From: DASREM01 sp035652095
GTDB lineage: Bacteria > Acidobacteriota > Terriglobia > Terriglobales > Acidobacteriaceae
Reading direction: 5' to 3'
Length of the DNA: 64,000 bases
NCBI GenBank assembly: GCA_035652095.1
Contig: DASREM010000053.1
Coordinates: forward strand, 1 to 64,000
Numbering within the stretch: position 1 is the first letter of the stretch; each line of letters begins with the position of its first letter. The position numbers and the translations under genes are program-made. The notes beneath the pieces were generated by a model, which saw nothing but the letters and a program-made list of their open reading frames with translations, was not told the DNA's origin and ran no database searches. Shown in pieces: positions 35,371 to 44,336 of this stretch.

Positions 35371-36229
35371 GGTATAGTTTTTTGCTCTCGATGCCTGCCG
35401 GTGTGGGGATGGGATAGTAGATGTACCGTTGGCTCGACTCGTAAGCGCGAAGCTGCTTATCGAATTGCGCGGCCGTCACCCCGAAAGCTTTCTGAATCGC
35501 GTCTTCGACGGGCAGTTTCTGGTTGTGAACCAGGTCGAAGTAGCCGCTCAGTTTGCTGAATAGCTGGTTGTCATAGAGGTAATGCACAACCATGCCGGAT
35601 TGGGCATAAAACCCGCTCCGGTGGTCTCCGTTTTCGTTGTAGGTCTTGCTGTTCTGCTGGACTCGAAACAGGTCCGCAACCTTGAGCATGCCAGTCTGGT
35701 CCAAGACCCGATACTCTTCCTCGGGCACCTTGCCAACCCGGGCCTCTTTGCTGTCCAGTTCGATACTGGAAAAATACTCGGCAAAGCCTTCTTCGAACCA
35801 CGGATCGGTCTCCGCCGCAAGGTTCGCATTCATCAACTGGTGTGCGTACTCGTGGAACACCACCTGCCAGGGGTTCTCGACCGACATATCGAGCAGGATA
35901 AAAGTCTGGTCTTCTCCACCTACGAACAGCCCGTCTACCTGGGTTGGTTTTCCATGCCAAAGCGGGGCGCATTGACGCATCTCTTTGGTGTTGCGGAAGG
36001 CCACGATTTGCAATGGGACGGGAAGGCTCACCTTTGCCTTGACCATCAGCGTGCCGAATACACCACGCATCTGCTCAAAGTGCAGGGCCACCTCGCGACC
36101 CCGCCTTTCGCCGGCGTCGGTCGCCACGCTGAAGTGCGGCGACTTGATCAGAATCCACGGTGCGTCGCCGGAAAACGCTAAACTACTGAGCCCCAGGATA
36201 GAAAGGGCGACCCAACGCCAGTAACTCAT
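35147..36229 (-). CDS. Peptidase MA-like zinc metallopeptidase, N-terminal part of a frameshifted gene
   Basis: A 360-aa frame from the ATG at 36229, which has AAGGGGA 5 nt upstream. A signal peptide ends at about SLAFSG. A gluzincin active site is seen as HEYAH near residue 136 (HExxH), with a downstream Glu in WFEEGFAEYFSS. The first about 285 residues are coherent. Past the A6 run (35378-35383) the frame turns into Arg/Gly-rich non-protein-like sequence, while the TPR protein continues in the +1 frame. Sequencing error, mutation or transcript slippage are all possible. Confidence 0.75.
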   Translation of the reverse strand: MSYWRWVALSILGLSSLAFSGDAPWILIKSPHFSVATDAGERRGREVALHFEQMRGVFGTLMVKAKVSLPVPLQIVAFRNTKEMRQCAPLWHGKPTQVDGLFVGGEDQTFILLDMSVENPWQVVFHEYAHQLMNANLAAETDPWFEEGFAEYFSSIELDSKEARVGKVPEEEYRVLDQTGMLKVADLFRVQQNSKTYNENGDHRSGFYAQSGMVVHYLYDNQLFSKLSGYFDLVHNQKLPVEDAIQKAFGVTAAQFDKQLRAYESSQRYIYYPIPTPAGIESKKLYRDAACAVGRAGHSGRHPLSHVGLSRESSGRIPGGAPKRSQQCDRAARPRVLLPDERGLPQCRRFLLQGGREKPG

Positions 36230-36356
36230 AGCGTCCCCTTTTCCGACGTATGGTATCACTTCGAAAAAACTAGCTCAGTGAGCAGAAGGCGAAGAATGGG
36301 CGCAGGGCAGCGACGGGAGACGTTGCGGGGGGAGGGAGTATCGCAACGTGGCAGGG

Positions 36357-36386
36357 AAAAGACCGCCACGACTGCTCGTGGCGGTC
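36357..36386 (-). terminator. Rho-independent terminator
   Basis: A perfect 11-bp inverted repeat, GACCGCCACGA (36361-36371) and TCGTGGCGGTC (36376-36386), has a 4-nt loop. Read on the minus strand it is followed by TTTTCCC. It stands 12 nt after the stop of the secreted protein gene at 36398. Confidence 0.85.
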
Positions 36387-36397
36387 CGAAGAAATCG

Positions 36398-37051
36398 CTA
36401 GTTGCCGTCCACTTGGAAAGCCGAGCGGGCGAAGCCGGTGCTGACCGCCAGCCACGGCCCAGTCAGGCTACCGGTCTGATTGAAGACGAAGGGGCTGGTG
36501 ACATCGGTGTTGGCGAAGTCCCAGGTCAGCTGAACATCCGCCGCTTTTTCCCAGGCGACGACCCAGTATTGAGTTCCAGCGCTCAGAGCTGGACAAGTAA
36601 AGCAGCTAAATGCGACCAATCCTCCCCCGCGTCCGTTGGAGAAGTCCAAGAGGTGAGACTGGGCATGGAGCGGGCCATCAATCGCGGTGCCCGGAACACC
36701 ACCAGCATCGTTGTACAAAAAGACATTGATGCGGCCCTTGCTGGCTCCTCCGTTGACGGTGTAGATGCCCACCGGCATCACGACATCGGAGAAGGTCGCA
36801 CTCTGTGAAGGGGTGAATCCTTGCGCGAGTACCTGGTTGGTGAAATTGGCTCCGTCCACGAAGTATCCCGTGCTGCCGTCGTAGCCATGATTTGTTCCAG
36901 TGAAGTTGGTGAAAAGTACTGTTTTTCCGAGATGTAAGTCAGAATCGGTGCGAACCTGAACACCCTTCGGTACCTGGGCGTAAGCAACTGCGGTTGTGAG
37001 GACGGCCAGGCCGGCGAGAAGTAGCGCTTTCCGCAACATGCAATTCAACAC
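36398..37051 (-). CDS. Secreted beta-rich protein, unknown
   Basis: A 217-aa protein. The GTG at 37051 is preferred because GGAGGA lies 4-5 nt upstream; an ATG at 37039 is the alternative. A signal peptide ends AYAQ. The remainder is rich in Gly, Asn, Thr and aromatic residues, as in extracellular jelly-roll or choice-of-anchor modules. A single CFTC pair may be disulfide bonded. There is no sorting tail and no catalytic motif. It is monocistronic with its own terminator. Confidence 0.7.
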   Translation of the reverse strand: MLNCMLRKALLLAGLAVLTTAVAYAQVPKGVQVRTDSDLHLGKTVLFTNFTGTNHGYDGSTGYFVDGANFTNQVLAQGFTPSQSATFSDVVMPVGIYTVNGGASKGRINVFLYNDAGGVPGTAIDGPLHAQSHLLDFSNGRGGGLVAFSCFTCPALSAGTQYWVVAWEKAADVQLTWDFANTDVTSPFVFNQTGSLTGPWLAVSTGFARSAFQVDGN

Positions 37052-37273
37052 AGATTCCTCCTGAATTCTCCTCGTTTGCTCCCTGCCAGGCGGCAAACGC
37101 GGAGGTCACTTGTTTTTGGATTAGCTCTTCACTATGCCAACGCTTGCTTTGCGCAAAGCGAAACATAATCAAGATGCGGGCGAGAAAACTATCCCTAATG
37201 CCCCCCGCTGTCAAGCGTGCCTTTCTTCCTAGGGGTGTAGGTACTACTGACTTCCTGGGAGACCGCAATCATG

Positions 37274-39955
37274 TCATTCATAGCGCAGGGTTCTCATCGG
37301 ATCTATGCGGGTGGCGCGCCGTACCGGCTCCGCGCAAGCGACCAGAGCTACGATGCACAGTAGTAGGGAAACCGACGCAAACGTCGCCTGATCGGTCGGT
37401 TGGACCCGGAAGAGGAGATCCGACATAAGCCGGTTCAATGCGAACGACAGCAGTAGACCCAAGGCAAGTCCGGATGCAACTAACCGTATCCCTTGCAACA
37501 TCACCATGGTCAGTACCTGGCGCCGTTGTGCGCCAAGGGCCATTCGAATCCCGATCTCATGGGACCGTTGGGTTACAGAATAGGCAATGACTCCGTAAAC
37601 GCCGATCGCGGCCAGCAAAACTGCAATCGCCGAGAACAGTGCGAGCAGGCTGGTTCGGAACCGCGGTTGGGCCAAAGAGTCGGAAATCAGGCGATCGAGC
37701 GGCGACATCTCGCTTACTACTAGGTTGCTATCGAACTCGCGAATGGCGCGCAGAATTGCCGGCTGAAGGCTGATAGCCGGAGTTCTTGACCGGATTACCA
37801 GATACATTCGATTGGAATAGTTTTGCTGCGATGCCTGGTAGTAGGCAGGCTCGGGATCGCCGCTCAGGCCAGTGTACTTTACGTCGCCAACTACCCCGAC
37901 AATCGTCATCCATGGATTGGTTCCGCTCGAGTCGATCCCGCTCTGCTTAAGATGGCGGCCGATTGGACTCTCGCTCCCGAAATAGCGGCGGGCCAGGGTC
38001 TGGCTCACGATAACAACCCGCGGACTATCCAGATTGTCATGGTCATCGAAGTAGCGGCCCTCGAGCAAGGGAATGCCCAGGGCGCGAAAATAATCGGAGT
38101 CAACCAGCGGAGCCGTGGAGGCCGGAAATGCCGCTTGCGTCCAGGGTTGACCCTCGATCTGAAAGGTGTCCCAATCCCAGCGCTTGTTAGGCGGCAGGCT
38201 GTCGGAGAGTGATGCCCACTCGACTCCGGGGACAGATCGCAGTCGTTCGATCAGGCGCTCATAATGTGCGACTCCATCCCGGTCCACCTGGGAAACGCCA
38301 TTACCTGAGTTGGCCGGGATCCTGCTCGAAGAGACCTGCACAGTGAGGACATTTTCTGCTGGAGCTTCGCTCCCGGTCTTCACCTCCTGAAGCAAAAGGA
38401 AGCTGCGCAACAGCAGACCGGCGCCAATGAGTAGAACGGCGGACAGTGCGATCTGCGAGCTGGCCAGCACCATGTTGAGCCTGTGGCTCGAAACGCTGCT
38501 GCTTTTAGTGAGGCCGCCCTCCTGCAACCACGAATTCAGGCTCTCGCGTGAGCATCGTAGCGCCGGCACGATGCCAAACAGGATGCCCGCCGACAGCGAG
38601 ATCATGGCAGTGAAGGCAAGTACATGAGCATCAAGGTGAATCTCATCCAGGCGAGGCAGATCTCCAGGATTCCAGAGTCTGAGTAATTTCAGGCCGGCTT
38701 CTGCCAGGACCAAACCCAGAGCGCCTCCCGCCAACGCAAGCAGCGTACTTTCAGTGAGCAACTGCCAAACCAATCGGCCCCTGGCCGCTCCCAGAGCAGC
38801 CCGAGTTGCCATCTCTCGTTGCCGCACCTGTGCCCTAGCGAGCAGCAAGTTGGCTACGTTCACCGTGGATATCAGCAGCACGAAGACGACTGCGCCGAAG
38901 ATGATCCAGAGGGCCGGCCTTACATCCCCTACGGTCGCCTCACGCAGGGTCATCACCGGAAAGGTCAGGTGTGAATACGATTCCGGAAACTGTCGCTCAA
39001 TTTGGCCGGCCACGCTGTTGGTTTCAGTTTGCAACTGTGCGAGGCTGGCCCCAGGCCTCAGCCGCCCGATAACAATGAAAGGAAAAGGACCTCGGCGGGA
39101 TGGTGGCGCAATGCGAAGATTGCGCCAGATTTGGGTTTCCGGCCAGAATCGGAAACTGGCGGGCATTACGCCCACGATCGTGGTGTGCAGGCCGTCAAGT
39201 TCAACCACGCGCCCAAGAATTGCCGGATCAGCGCGAAACTGACCGCGCCACAAAGCTTCACTGATCACCGCCACTCGCGTGCTGCTTGGACTATCTTCGC
39301 TGGAGTCGAAGACTCGCCCTAGCAGCGGCTTTGCCCGCAACGTCGAAAAGAAACCAGGAGTGACTCCCGCCGCCGCCACCTGCACAGGTTCGCCAACGCC
39401 GGTCAGGTTGCTTCGCCAGCCTCGGTTTGAGACTAACGCCGCCGTCTCCAACGATGGCGTGCGCGCCTTCAAGTCCAGATAGTCCGCGACCGACACCGTG
39501 CCATGCTCCATGTTTTGTGGCGTGAAGTGGGCGTAAATCACCGCAATACGATCGGAATCGGCGTATGGCAGTGGGCGTAACAGGACGCCGTAAATAACAC
39601 TGTAGATGGCCGAATTGGCTCCGATTCCCAAAGCCAGGGCCAGTACCGCAAGTAGCGTGAACCCGGCATTCTTGCGCAGCATGCGTGCGCCGAAACGCAC
39701 GTCCTGCAACACGTGCTCGAAGAACGAAACGCCTCGCGCGTCCCGACAGCGCTCCTGCTGTTGCGCCAGTCCGTCCATGGCCCGCAGCGCCGCCTGCCGG
39801 GCATCCTCGGGAGCCATCCCGTTCGCCACGTTTTCCCGGTAAAGCTCATCCAGGTGAAAGCGGAACTCCTCTTCGAGTTCCTGCTCCACGTGATCGCGAC
39901 AAAACAGAGAGCGCAGGCGCAGCGGAACCTGATAAAGCCAATGTTCGGCACGCAT
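37274..39955 (-). CDS. ADOP family permease (MacB-like/FtsX ABC-type)
   Basis: An 893-aa acidobacterial duplicated orphan permease. The start is set at ATG 39955, since longer in-frame sequence overlaps the PadR gene and is Arg/Pro-rich and non-coding in character. A short N-terminal cytoplasmic domain (residues 1-80) precedes a duplicated MacB-type core: one half at about 90-480, the second at about 500-893. Each half has a periplasmic domain and FtsX-like segments (QREMATRAALGAARGRL; RSHEIGIRMALGAQRRQV). There is no partner ATPase gene nearby, as usual for the family. The PadR gene lies 2 nt upstream. Confidence 0.88.
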   Translation of the reverse strand: MRAEHWLYQVPLRLRSLFCRDHVEQELEEEFRFHLDELYRENVANGMAPEDARQAALRAMDGLAQQQERCRDARGVSFFEHVLQDVRFGARMLRKNAGFTLLAVLALALGIGANSAIYSVIYGVLLRPLPYADSDRIAVIYAHFTPQNMEHGTVSVADYLDLKARTPSLETAALVSNRGWRSNLTGVGEPVQVAAAGVTPGFFSTLRAKPLLGRVFDSSEDSPSSTRVAVISEALWRGQFRADPAILGRVVELDGLHTTIVGVMPASFRFWPETQIWRNLRIAPPSRRGPFPFIVIGRLRPGASLAQLQTETNSVAGQIERQFPESYSHLTFPVMTLREATVGDVRPALWIIFGAVVFVLLISTVNVANLLLARAQVRQREMATRAALGAARGRLVWQLLTESTLLALAGGALGLVLAEAGLKLLRLWNPGDLPRLDEIHLDAHVLAFTAMISLSAGILFGIVPALRCSRESLNSWLQEGGLTKSSSVSSHRLNMVLASSQIALSAVLLIGAGLLLRSFLLLQEVKTGSEAPAENVLTVQVSSSRIPANSGNGVSQVDRDGVAHYERLIERLRSVPGVEWASLSDSLPPNKRWDWDTFQIEGQPWTQAAFPASTAPLVDSDYFRALGIPLLEGRYFDDHDNLDSPRVVIVSQTLARRYFGSESPIGRHLKQSGIDSSGTNPWMTIVGVVGDVKYTGLSGDPEPAYYQASQQNYSNRMYLVIRSRTPAISLQPAILRAIREFDSNLVVSEMSPLDRLISDSLAQPRFRTSLLALFSAIAVLLAAIGVYGVIAYSVTQRSHEIGIRMALGAQRRQVLTMVMLQGIRLVASGLALGLLLSFALNRLMSDLLFRVQPTDQATFASVSLLLCIVALVACAEPVRRATRIDPMRTLRYE

Positions 39956-39957
39956 GC

Positions 39958-40293
39958 TCACGCCTCCTCGAGACGGACCACCCGGGAAATGGCGCTGGAC
40001 AGGCGATCCCAGTCCGCGGTTTCTTTCTCCAGTTGCCGGCGCCCGAGGCGGGTCAGGGAATAGTACTTGGCGCGGCGGTTGTTCTCGCTGGCTTTCCACT
40101 CCGACTTGATCCAGCCTTCCTGCTCCAGCTTGTGGAGAGCGGGGTAGAGCGAGCCGTCGCTCACCTGCAGGACGTCGCCGGAAACCTGCTTCAAGCGCTG
40201 GCTGATTGCCCATCCGTTGAGCGGTTGTAGGGCGAGAATCTTCAGCAACAGTAAGTAGAGGGTCCCCTGAACTAAGTCGGACGGACGGGTCAT
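39958..40293 (-). CDS. PadR family transcriptional regulator
   Basis: A 111-aa winged-helix repressor. The PadR signature is seen in LVQGTLYLLLLKILALQPLNGWAI and in DGSLYPALHKLEQEGWIKSEW. The C-terminal helix begins LTRLGRRQLEKE. Its stop is 2 nt from the ADOP start, the common PadR-ADOP arrangement, so it likely controls its own operon. The ligand is unknown. Confidence 0.9.
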   Translation of the reverse strand: MTRPSDLVQGTLYLLLLKILALQPLNGWAISQRLKQVSGDVLQVSDGSLYPALHKLEQEGWIKSEWKASENNRRAKYYSLTRLGRRQLEKETADWDRLSSAISRVVRLEEA

Positions 40294-40321
40294 TCGCTTA
40301 CCTCTCGTTTATCGAGGGGGA

Positions 40322-40350
40322 AGTATATCCTTGCTCCTCTCGGTAAGCAA
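40322..40350 (-). promoter_or_regulatory. Predicted promoter of the PadR-ADOP operon
   Basis: On the minus strand TTGCTT (40345-40350), a 17-nt spacer and TATACT (40322-40327) predict a start near 40315, about 22 nt before the PadR ATG. A partial dyad CCTC/GAGG at 40301-40317 overlaps the transcript start and is a candidate operator. Confidence 0.5.
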
Positions 40351-40445
40351 GGGAAGTTTCCACGATTCCTGGCGCGGAGATTCTGCTTTTGGAGGCAGGG
40401 GCGACTTGCTACAATGCGCTCCATTCAAAGAAGACCATTGAACTC

Positions 40446-40856
40446 ATGGCGAATCAGCCCTTAACGGCAGGTGTGCGCGATCGGCTTCTCAGGTCGGCTC
40501 GGAAGGCAATGAAGAATGCTTATGCGCCCTACTCTAAATTCAAGGTGGGCGCTGCGATTCTCACCGCAACCGGCAAAATCTATCTCGGCTGCAACGTGGA
40601 GAATGCGTCCTACGGGATGACCAATTGCGCCGAGCGCACCGCGATTTTCGCGGCTGTCGCCGACGCCGGTCCCAAGATCGAAGTTGTCGCGGTCGCTGTG
40701 ACCAACGACCACGGCGTGCCCTGCTCACCGTGCGGCGCCTGCCGCCAGGTGATTTACGAATTCGGTCCTGAAGCCCAGGTCTGGTTCCAGGCGGCCGAGG
40801 GCTGGAAACAAAGCCCTATCCGCGAATTGCTACCGGAAGGATTTCGCCTCCAGTGA
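40446..40856 (+). CDS. cdd: Cytidine deaminase
   Basis: A 136-aa zinc-dependent enzyme converting cytidine and deoxycytidine to uridine and deoxyuridine. The ATG at 40446 is chosen; an in-frame start at 40389 would include the promoter region, where TACAAT at 40410-40415 fits a -10 box. Zinc ligands and catalytic Glu are in NCAERTAIFAAV, with PCGACRQV supplying two cysteines. Length fits the tetrameric class. Its stop overlaps the next GTG by 3 nt, starting a pyrimidine nucleoside salvage operon. Confidence 0.93.
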   Translation: MANQPLTAGVRDRLLRSARKAMKNAYAPYSKFKVGAAILTATGKIYLGCNVENASYGMTNCAERTAIFAAVADAGPKIEVVAVAVTNDHGVPCSPCGACRQVIYEFGPEAQVWFQAAEGWKQSPIRELLPEGFRLQ

Positions 40857-42187
40857 GCGAGCCGGCATTCCGCGTGGTTGACTTGATTCGCAAGAAGCGC
40901 GATGGCGGCGAGCTTTCCCGTGCGGAGATCGATTTCTTCGTCCAGGGGTGCACCAGGGGAACGATTCCTGACTACCAGGTCTCAGCGTGGTTAATGGCAG
41001 CACTGTTAAAGCGCCTGACCCGGGAGGAAACGGCCGCCCTGACCGACGCCATGCTGCATTCCGGCGAAGTCCTGGACCTCTCCGCGATTCCTGGTGTGAA
41101 GGTGGACAAGCATTCTACCGGCGGCGTGGGAGATAAGACCTCGCTCGTGCTGGCGCCCCTGGTAGCTGCTGGTGGGGGCATTGTGCCCATGATCAGCGGC
41201 CGCGGTCTCGGCCATACCGGGGGAACACTGGACAAGTTGGAATCCATTCCCGGCTTTAACGTCAAACTTCCCCTGCCGGAGTTTCGCCGCATCCTCGAAG
41301 TTTGTGGATGTTCCATGATTGGACAGACCGACGAGATCGCGCCCGCGGACCGAAAACTCTACGCGTTGCGTGACGTTACCGGCACGGTCGAGAGCCCTTA
41401 CCTGATCTGCGCCTCGATCATGAGTAAGAAGCTGGCGGAAGGGTCGGACGCCTTGGTGCTCGACGTGAAAACGGGATCCGGCGCCTTCATGAAGAAGGAA
41501 GAAGATGCGGTTTTCCTCGCCGAGCTGATGGTAGAAACCGGTCAATTGATGGGCAAGAGAATGGCGGCCCTGATTACAGACATGGATCAGCCCCTCGGCC
41601 GCATGGTGGGAAACACCCTGGAAGTGGACGAGTCTGTCCAGGTTCTCCGCGGAGAAGGCCCACCGGACCTGCGCGAGTTATGTCTCGAGTTGGCAGGATG
41701 GATGTTTGCGCTCGCCGAGGTGAGCCCCTCCGTGGACGAAGGTAGAAAGCTCGCCGCCCGGTTGATTGCTTCGGGAAAAGCGCTGGAGAAATTCCAGCAC
41801 ATGGTCCGGTTGCAGGGCGGCGACCCTGGCGTGGTGGATGCGCCCGAAAAGATGCCACGCGCCAGGCACCAGGTGCAGGTGGTCAGTTCGCGCTCGGGCT
41901 TCGTCACTTCGATCCAGTGCGAGCAGGTGGGCACGGCTTGCGTGATTCTTGGCGGCGGACGCGAGCGCAAAGAAGACGCCATCGATCACTCAGTCGGCAT
42001 TGTGCTGCACAAGAAAGTCGGCGAACAGGTGTCATCCGGATCGGCACTGTGCACGATTCACTGTCACTCCGAGGCGCACGCCGAACCAGCAAGAAAACTG
42101 CTGCTGGAAAGTTATCGCATAGAGCAGGCGCCTGCCCGGGGAAGCAGACCGTTAATTCATCGCGTCATTGGTGGAAGGATTTCTTAA
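40853..42187 (+). CDS. deoA: Thymidine/pyrimidine-nucleoside phosphorylase
   Basis: A 444-aa member of the nucleoside phosphorylase family II (thymidine phosphorylase/AnPRT-like fold). The GTG start overlaps the cdd stop. Motifs include DKHSTGGVGDKTSL near residue 83 (phosphate binding) and SGRGLGHTGGTLDKLES near 116, the family signature. It splits thymidine or uridine into base and (deoxy)ribose-1-phosphate. Whether it is thymidine-specific (deoA) or broad (pdp) cannot be decided by eye. One base overlaps the transporter gene. Confidence 0.92.
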   Translation: MSEPAFRVVDLIRKKRDGGELSRAEIDFFVQGCTRGTIPDYQVSAWLMAALLKRLTREETAALTDAMLHSGEVLDLSAIPGVKVDKHSTGGVGDKTSLVLAPLVAAGGGIVPMISGRGLGHTGGTLDKLESIPGFNVKLPLPEFRRILEVCGCSMIGQTDEIAPADRKLYALRDVTGTVESPYLICASIMSKKLAEGSDALVLDVKTGSGAFMKKEEDAVFLAELMVETGQLMGKRMAALITDMDQPLGRMVGNTLEVDESVQVLRGEGPPDLRELCLELAGWMFALAEVSPSVDEGRKLAARLIASGKALEKFQHMVRLQGGDPGVVDAPEKMPRARHQVQVVSSRSGFVTSIQCEQVGTACVILGGGRERKEDAIDHSVGIVLHKKVGEQVSSGSALCTIHCHSEAHAEPARKLLLESYRIEQAPARGSRPLIHRVIGGRIS

Positions 42188-43431
42188 TGGGAAGATTCAC
42201 AGGCATTCTCGGACTCGCTACGATGTTGGGCCTGGCATATCTGTTCTCGACCAATCGCCGAGCCATACGGATGAAGACGGTTGCGTGGGGCCTGGGCTTG
42301 CAGGTGGCATTTGCCATCTTCGTACTGCGCGCCGACATTGGACGCCGCATCTTCCAGGCTGCCGGTGATGCGGTGAACCGGCTTCTCAGCTATTCCTTTG
42401 TGGGATCGCAATTCGTTTTCGGAGACCTGGGAAAGCGCGGCTCGCAACTGGGCTTCTACTTCGCTTTCCAGGTATTGCCCACGGTGATCTTTATCGCGGC
42501 TTTCTTCGCCGTGCTCTATCACTACGGCATCATGCAATTCATCATCCGCCAGGCCGCTCGTGTCATGACCCGCTTCATGGGCGCGAGCGGCGCCGAGTCG
42601 CTCAATGTCGCGGCCAGCATTTTCATGGGCCAGACCGAAGCGCCGCTCACCATCCGCCCCTTCCTTCCCGATCTCACGCGGTCGGAGTTGATGACGGTCA
42701 TGACCAGCGGGATGGCGCACGTCTCGGGCGGCATCATGGCCGCCTACATTGCATTCGGCATCGAGCCCAAGCATTTGCTGAGCGCAGTCATCATGACGGC
42801 CCCGGGCACCATTCTGATGTCGAAGATGCTGGTCCCGGAAACCGAGCAACCGAAGACCGCGGGCCGTGTAGTTATGAGCCAGGAAGAACTCGCGGCTGAG
42901 AAGACCGAAAACCTGCTCGGCGCTATTGCGCGCGGCACCACTGACGGATTGAGCCTGGCCCTCAATATTGCCGCAATGTTGATTTCATTTCTCGCCCTGA
43001 TCGCGCTGGCCAACGGTCTGTTAGGCGGAGTTCACAACCAGCTCGCCCACGTGGGGGCGCAGTGGTTTCCTTCCAGCCTGGAGCAAATCTTCGGTTTCCT
43101 GTTCGCCCCCGTGGCGTGGCTGATCGGCATCCCCTGGCGCGACTGCCTCGCTATCGGCAATCTTTTAGGAACCCGGATGGTGCTGAACGAATTGGTGGCA
43201 TTTTCATTGCTGGGGCCGCAACGAGCGTTGCTTGATCCTCGTTCATTCACGATTGCGACCTTCGCGCTGTGTGGTTTTGCCAACCTGAGTTCGATCGGAA
43301 TTCAGATCGGGGGCATCGGTGCGCTTGCTCCCAACAAGAAAACTGAGCTGGCGCGTTTGGGAATGCGCGCCATGCTCGCCGGAACCATGGCGAACCTTAT
43401 GTCGGCCTCCATCGCGGGCATGTTGTTATAA
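42187..43431 (+). CDS. NupC/CNT family nucleoside transporter
   Basis: A 414-aa concentrative nucleoside transporter. The ATG at 42187 overlaps the last base of the deoA stop. Longer frames starting near 41917 lie inside deoA and are shadows. Family motifs include GQTEAPLTIRPFL near residue 151 and a later ALCGFANLSSIGIQIGG segment. About nine membrane helices are predicted. It imports nucleosides with H+ or Na+, giving substrates to cdd and the phosphorylase. It closes the operon. Confidence 0.92.
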   Translation: MGRFTGILGLATMLGLAYLFSTNRRAIRMKTVAWGLGLQVAFAIFVLRADIGRRIFQAAGDAVNRLLSYSFVGSQFVFGDLGKRGSQLGFYFAFQVLPTVIFIAAFFAVLYHYGIMQFIIRQAARVMTRFMGASGAESLNVAASIFMGQTEAPLTIRPFLPDLTRSELMTVMTSGMAHVSGGIMAAYIAFGIEPKHLLSAVIMTAPGTILMSKMLVPETEQPKTAGRVVMSQEELAAEKTENLLGAIARGTTDGLSLALNIAAMLISFLALIALANGLLGGVHNQLAHVGAQWFPSSLEQIFGFLFAPVAWLIGIPWRDCLAIGNLLGTRMVLNELVAFSLLGPQRALLDPRSFTIATFALCGFANLSSIGIQIGGIGALAPNKKTELARLGMRAMLAGTMANLMSASIAGMLL

Positions 43432-43454
43432 ATGGAAACTGCGAGGGGGATGGA

Positions 43455-43697
43455 CTACTGCACGCGTTCCGTGGGCTTGCAGCCCACGACAACCTCGACG
43501 CCGTTCGCAAACATCTCGGCGATCAGGGACTTCCCGGGTTCATCTATGTTGGCGGCGCGGCACAGATCCAGCTGGATGTAAGGCCCGGTCTTGCATACCT
43601 GTCGCCAGCGTCTTTCCAATTCCCCCACCGAGTCGCCCTCGAGCGCGCCATCAATCTGAAAAGTTACCGAGTCGCCTGCCGCTTTTGTGGTGATCAT
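43455..43697 (-). CDS. STAS domain protein
   Basis: An 80-aa protein resembling STAS domains of anti-anti-sigma factors: an N-terminal strand with FQIDGALEGDSVGELERRW, then IQLDLCRAANIDEPGKSLIAEMF. The phosphorylatable Ser/Thr of the DSSG motif is not conserved (IDEPGKSL is the equivalent loop), so phospho-control as in SpoIIAA is doubtful. Divergent from the membrane protein at 43838, sharing the intergenic CRP-like site. Confidence 0.72.
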   Translation of the reverse strand: MITTKAAGDSVTFQIDGALEGDSVGELERRWRQVCKTGPYIQLDLCRAANIDEPGKSLIAEMFANGVEVVVGCKPTERVQ

Positions 43698-43744
43698 CTT
43701 GACCTCACTTCACCGCCAGTATAAGAACGCGACCGGGCGCAGGC

Positions 43745-43782
43745 GGTTGGCGAGGTCACATCGGTTCGTGACGCACGTCACA
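43745..43782. promoter_or_regulatory. CRP-like palindrome with upstream half-site, 22 bp apart
   Basis: CGTGACGCACGTCACA at 43767-43782 matches TGTGA-N6-TCACA in nine of ten positions. A half-site (TCACA at 43756-43760) lies exactly 22 bp upstream in the same register (43745-43760). It lies between divergent genes, 55 nt before the ATG at 43838. Binding by the Crp-family proteins of 53-64 kb is inferred. Confidence 0.55.
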
Positions 43783-43837
43783 GCCAGTGCCAGGTCAGCC
43801 GGGCAAAGTTCTAAACAGGTGTTCATGGGCCGTGAGG

Positions 43838-44257
43838 ATGAGCCGTACCGCTAATTTTGCAATTCTCACCAACCGCCGGCGGGCTCTTATTGCGCTGGCG
43901 CATTCGATTGTTTTTCTGGGGATTGCTTTCCGCGGTCTGCTTTTAGGCAACTCGCTCCGCCCGATCTGGCTGCATCCAGCCAACCTGCAGTCATCCGTCG
44001 CGGTTCTTGCAATTTACGTTGTTGTTACTTCCGTGCTCATTCAACTGGCACGGATGTCCGGTTCCGCGCGCGAGCGGCTCTATTTCCTGTTCTGCGCCAG
44101 CAGCGCCAGCGTAGGGACAATCAGAAATGTCGTAGGGGATCCTGCTCCTCATGTGGGCTTGCTGTTGCGGGTCTTAATGCTCGCGTGCGCAGTGGCGACG
44201 GGGGTCTTGATCCTGCGAACCCATTCCACGTCCCTGGTTCATGAAAGCCCTTCCTGA
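43838..44257 (+). CDS. Small membrane protein, unknown
   Basis: A 139-aa protein from the ATG at 43838, which follows GTGAGG; a start 17 codons upstream would overlap the regulatory site. Four hydrophobic segments are visible at about residues 16-37, 50-70, 84-100 and 108-128. There is no cysteine pair or enzyme motif. It lies downstream of the CRP-like site, so it may belong to the same regulon as the cytochromes. No family recognised. Confidence 0.65.
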   Translation: MSRTANFAILTNRRRALIALAHSIVFLGIAFRGLLLGNSLRPIWLHPANLQSSVAVLAIYVVVTSVLIQLARMSGSARERLYFLFCASSASVGTIRNVVGDPAPHVGLLLRVLMLACAVATGVLILRTHSTSLVHESPS

Positions 44258-44336
44258 CTTCCTGTTCACATTTTCACGAAGCTTTACGAATTTCCAAAAC
44301 TCTTTACACACGGTTAACGCAAAGGCCGAGGTGGCG

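Noticed and set aside
35360..35400. Programmed -1 frameshifting at the A6 run
   Set aside because: The change needed is +1 (loss of one base), so a canonical -1 slippery heptamer does not fit; an indel or transcript slippage is more likely.
41917..42186. N-terminal extension of the nucleoside transporter
   Set aside because: The extension lies in a different frame inside the phosphorylase gene and is Arg-rich; ATG 42187 overlaps the previous stop as expected for coupling.
44317..44332. ACGCAAAGG-like motif resembling part of a GEMM c-di-GMP riboswitch
   Set aside because: The other conserved blocks (GGCAAACC, GAAA tetraloop receptor) are not present in order, so the match is chance.
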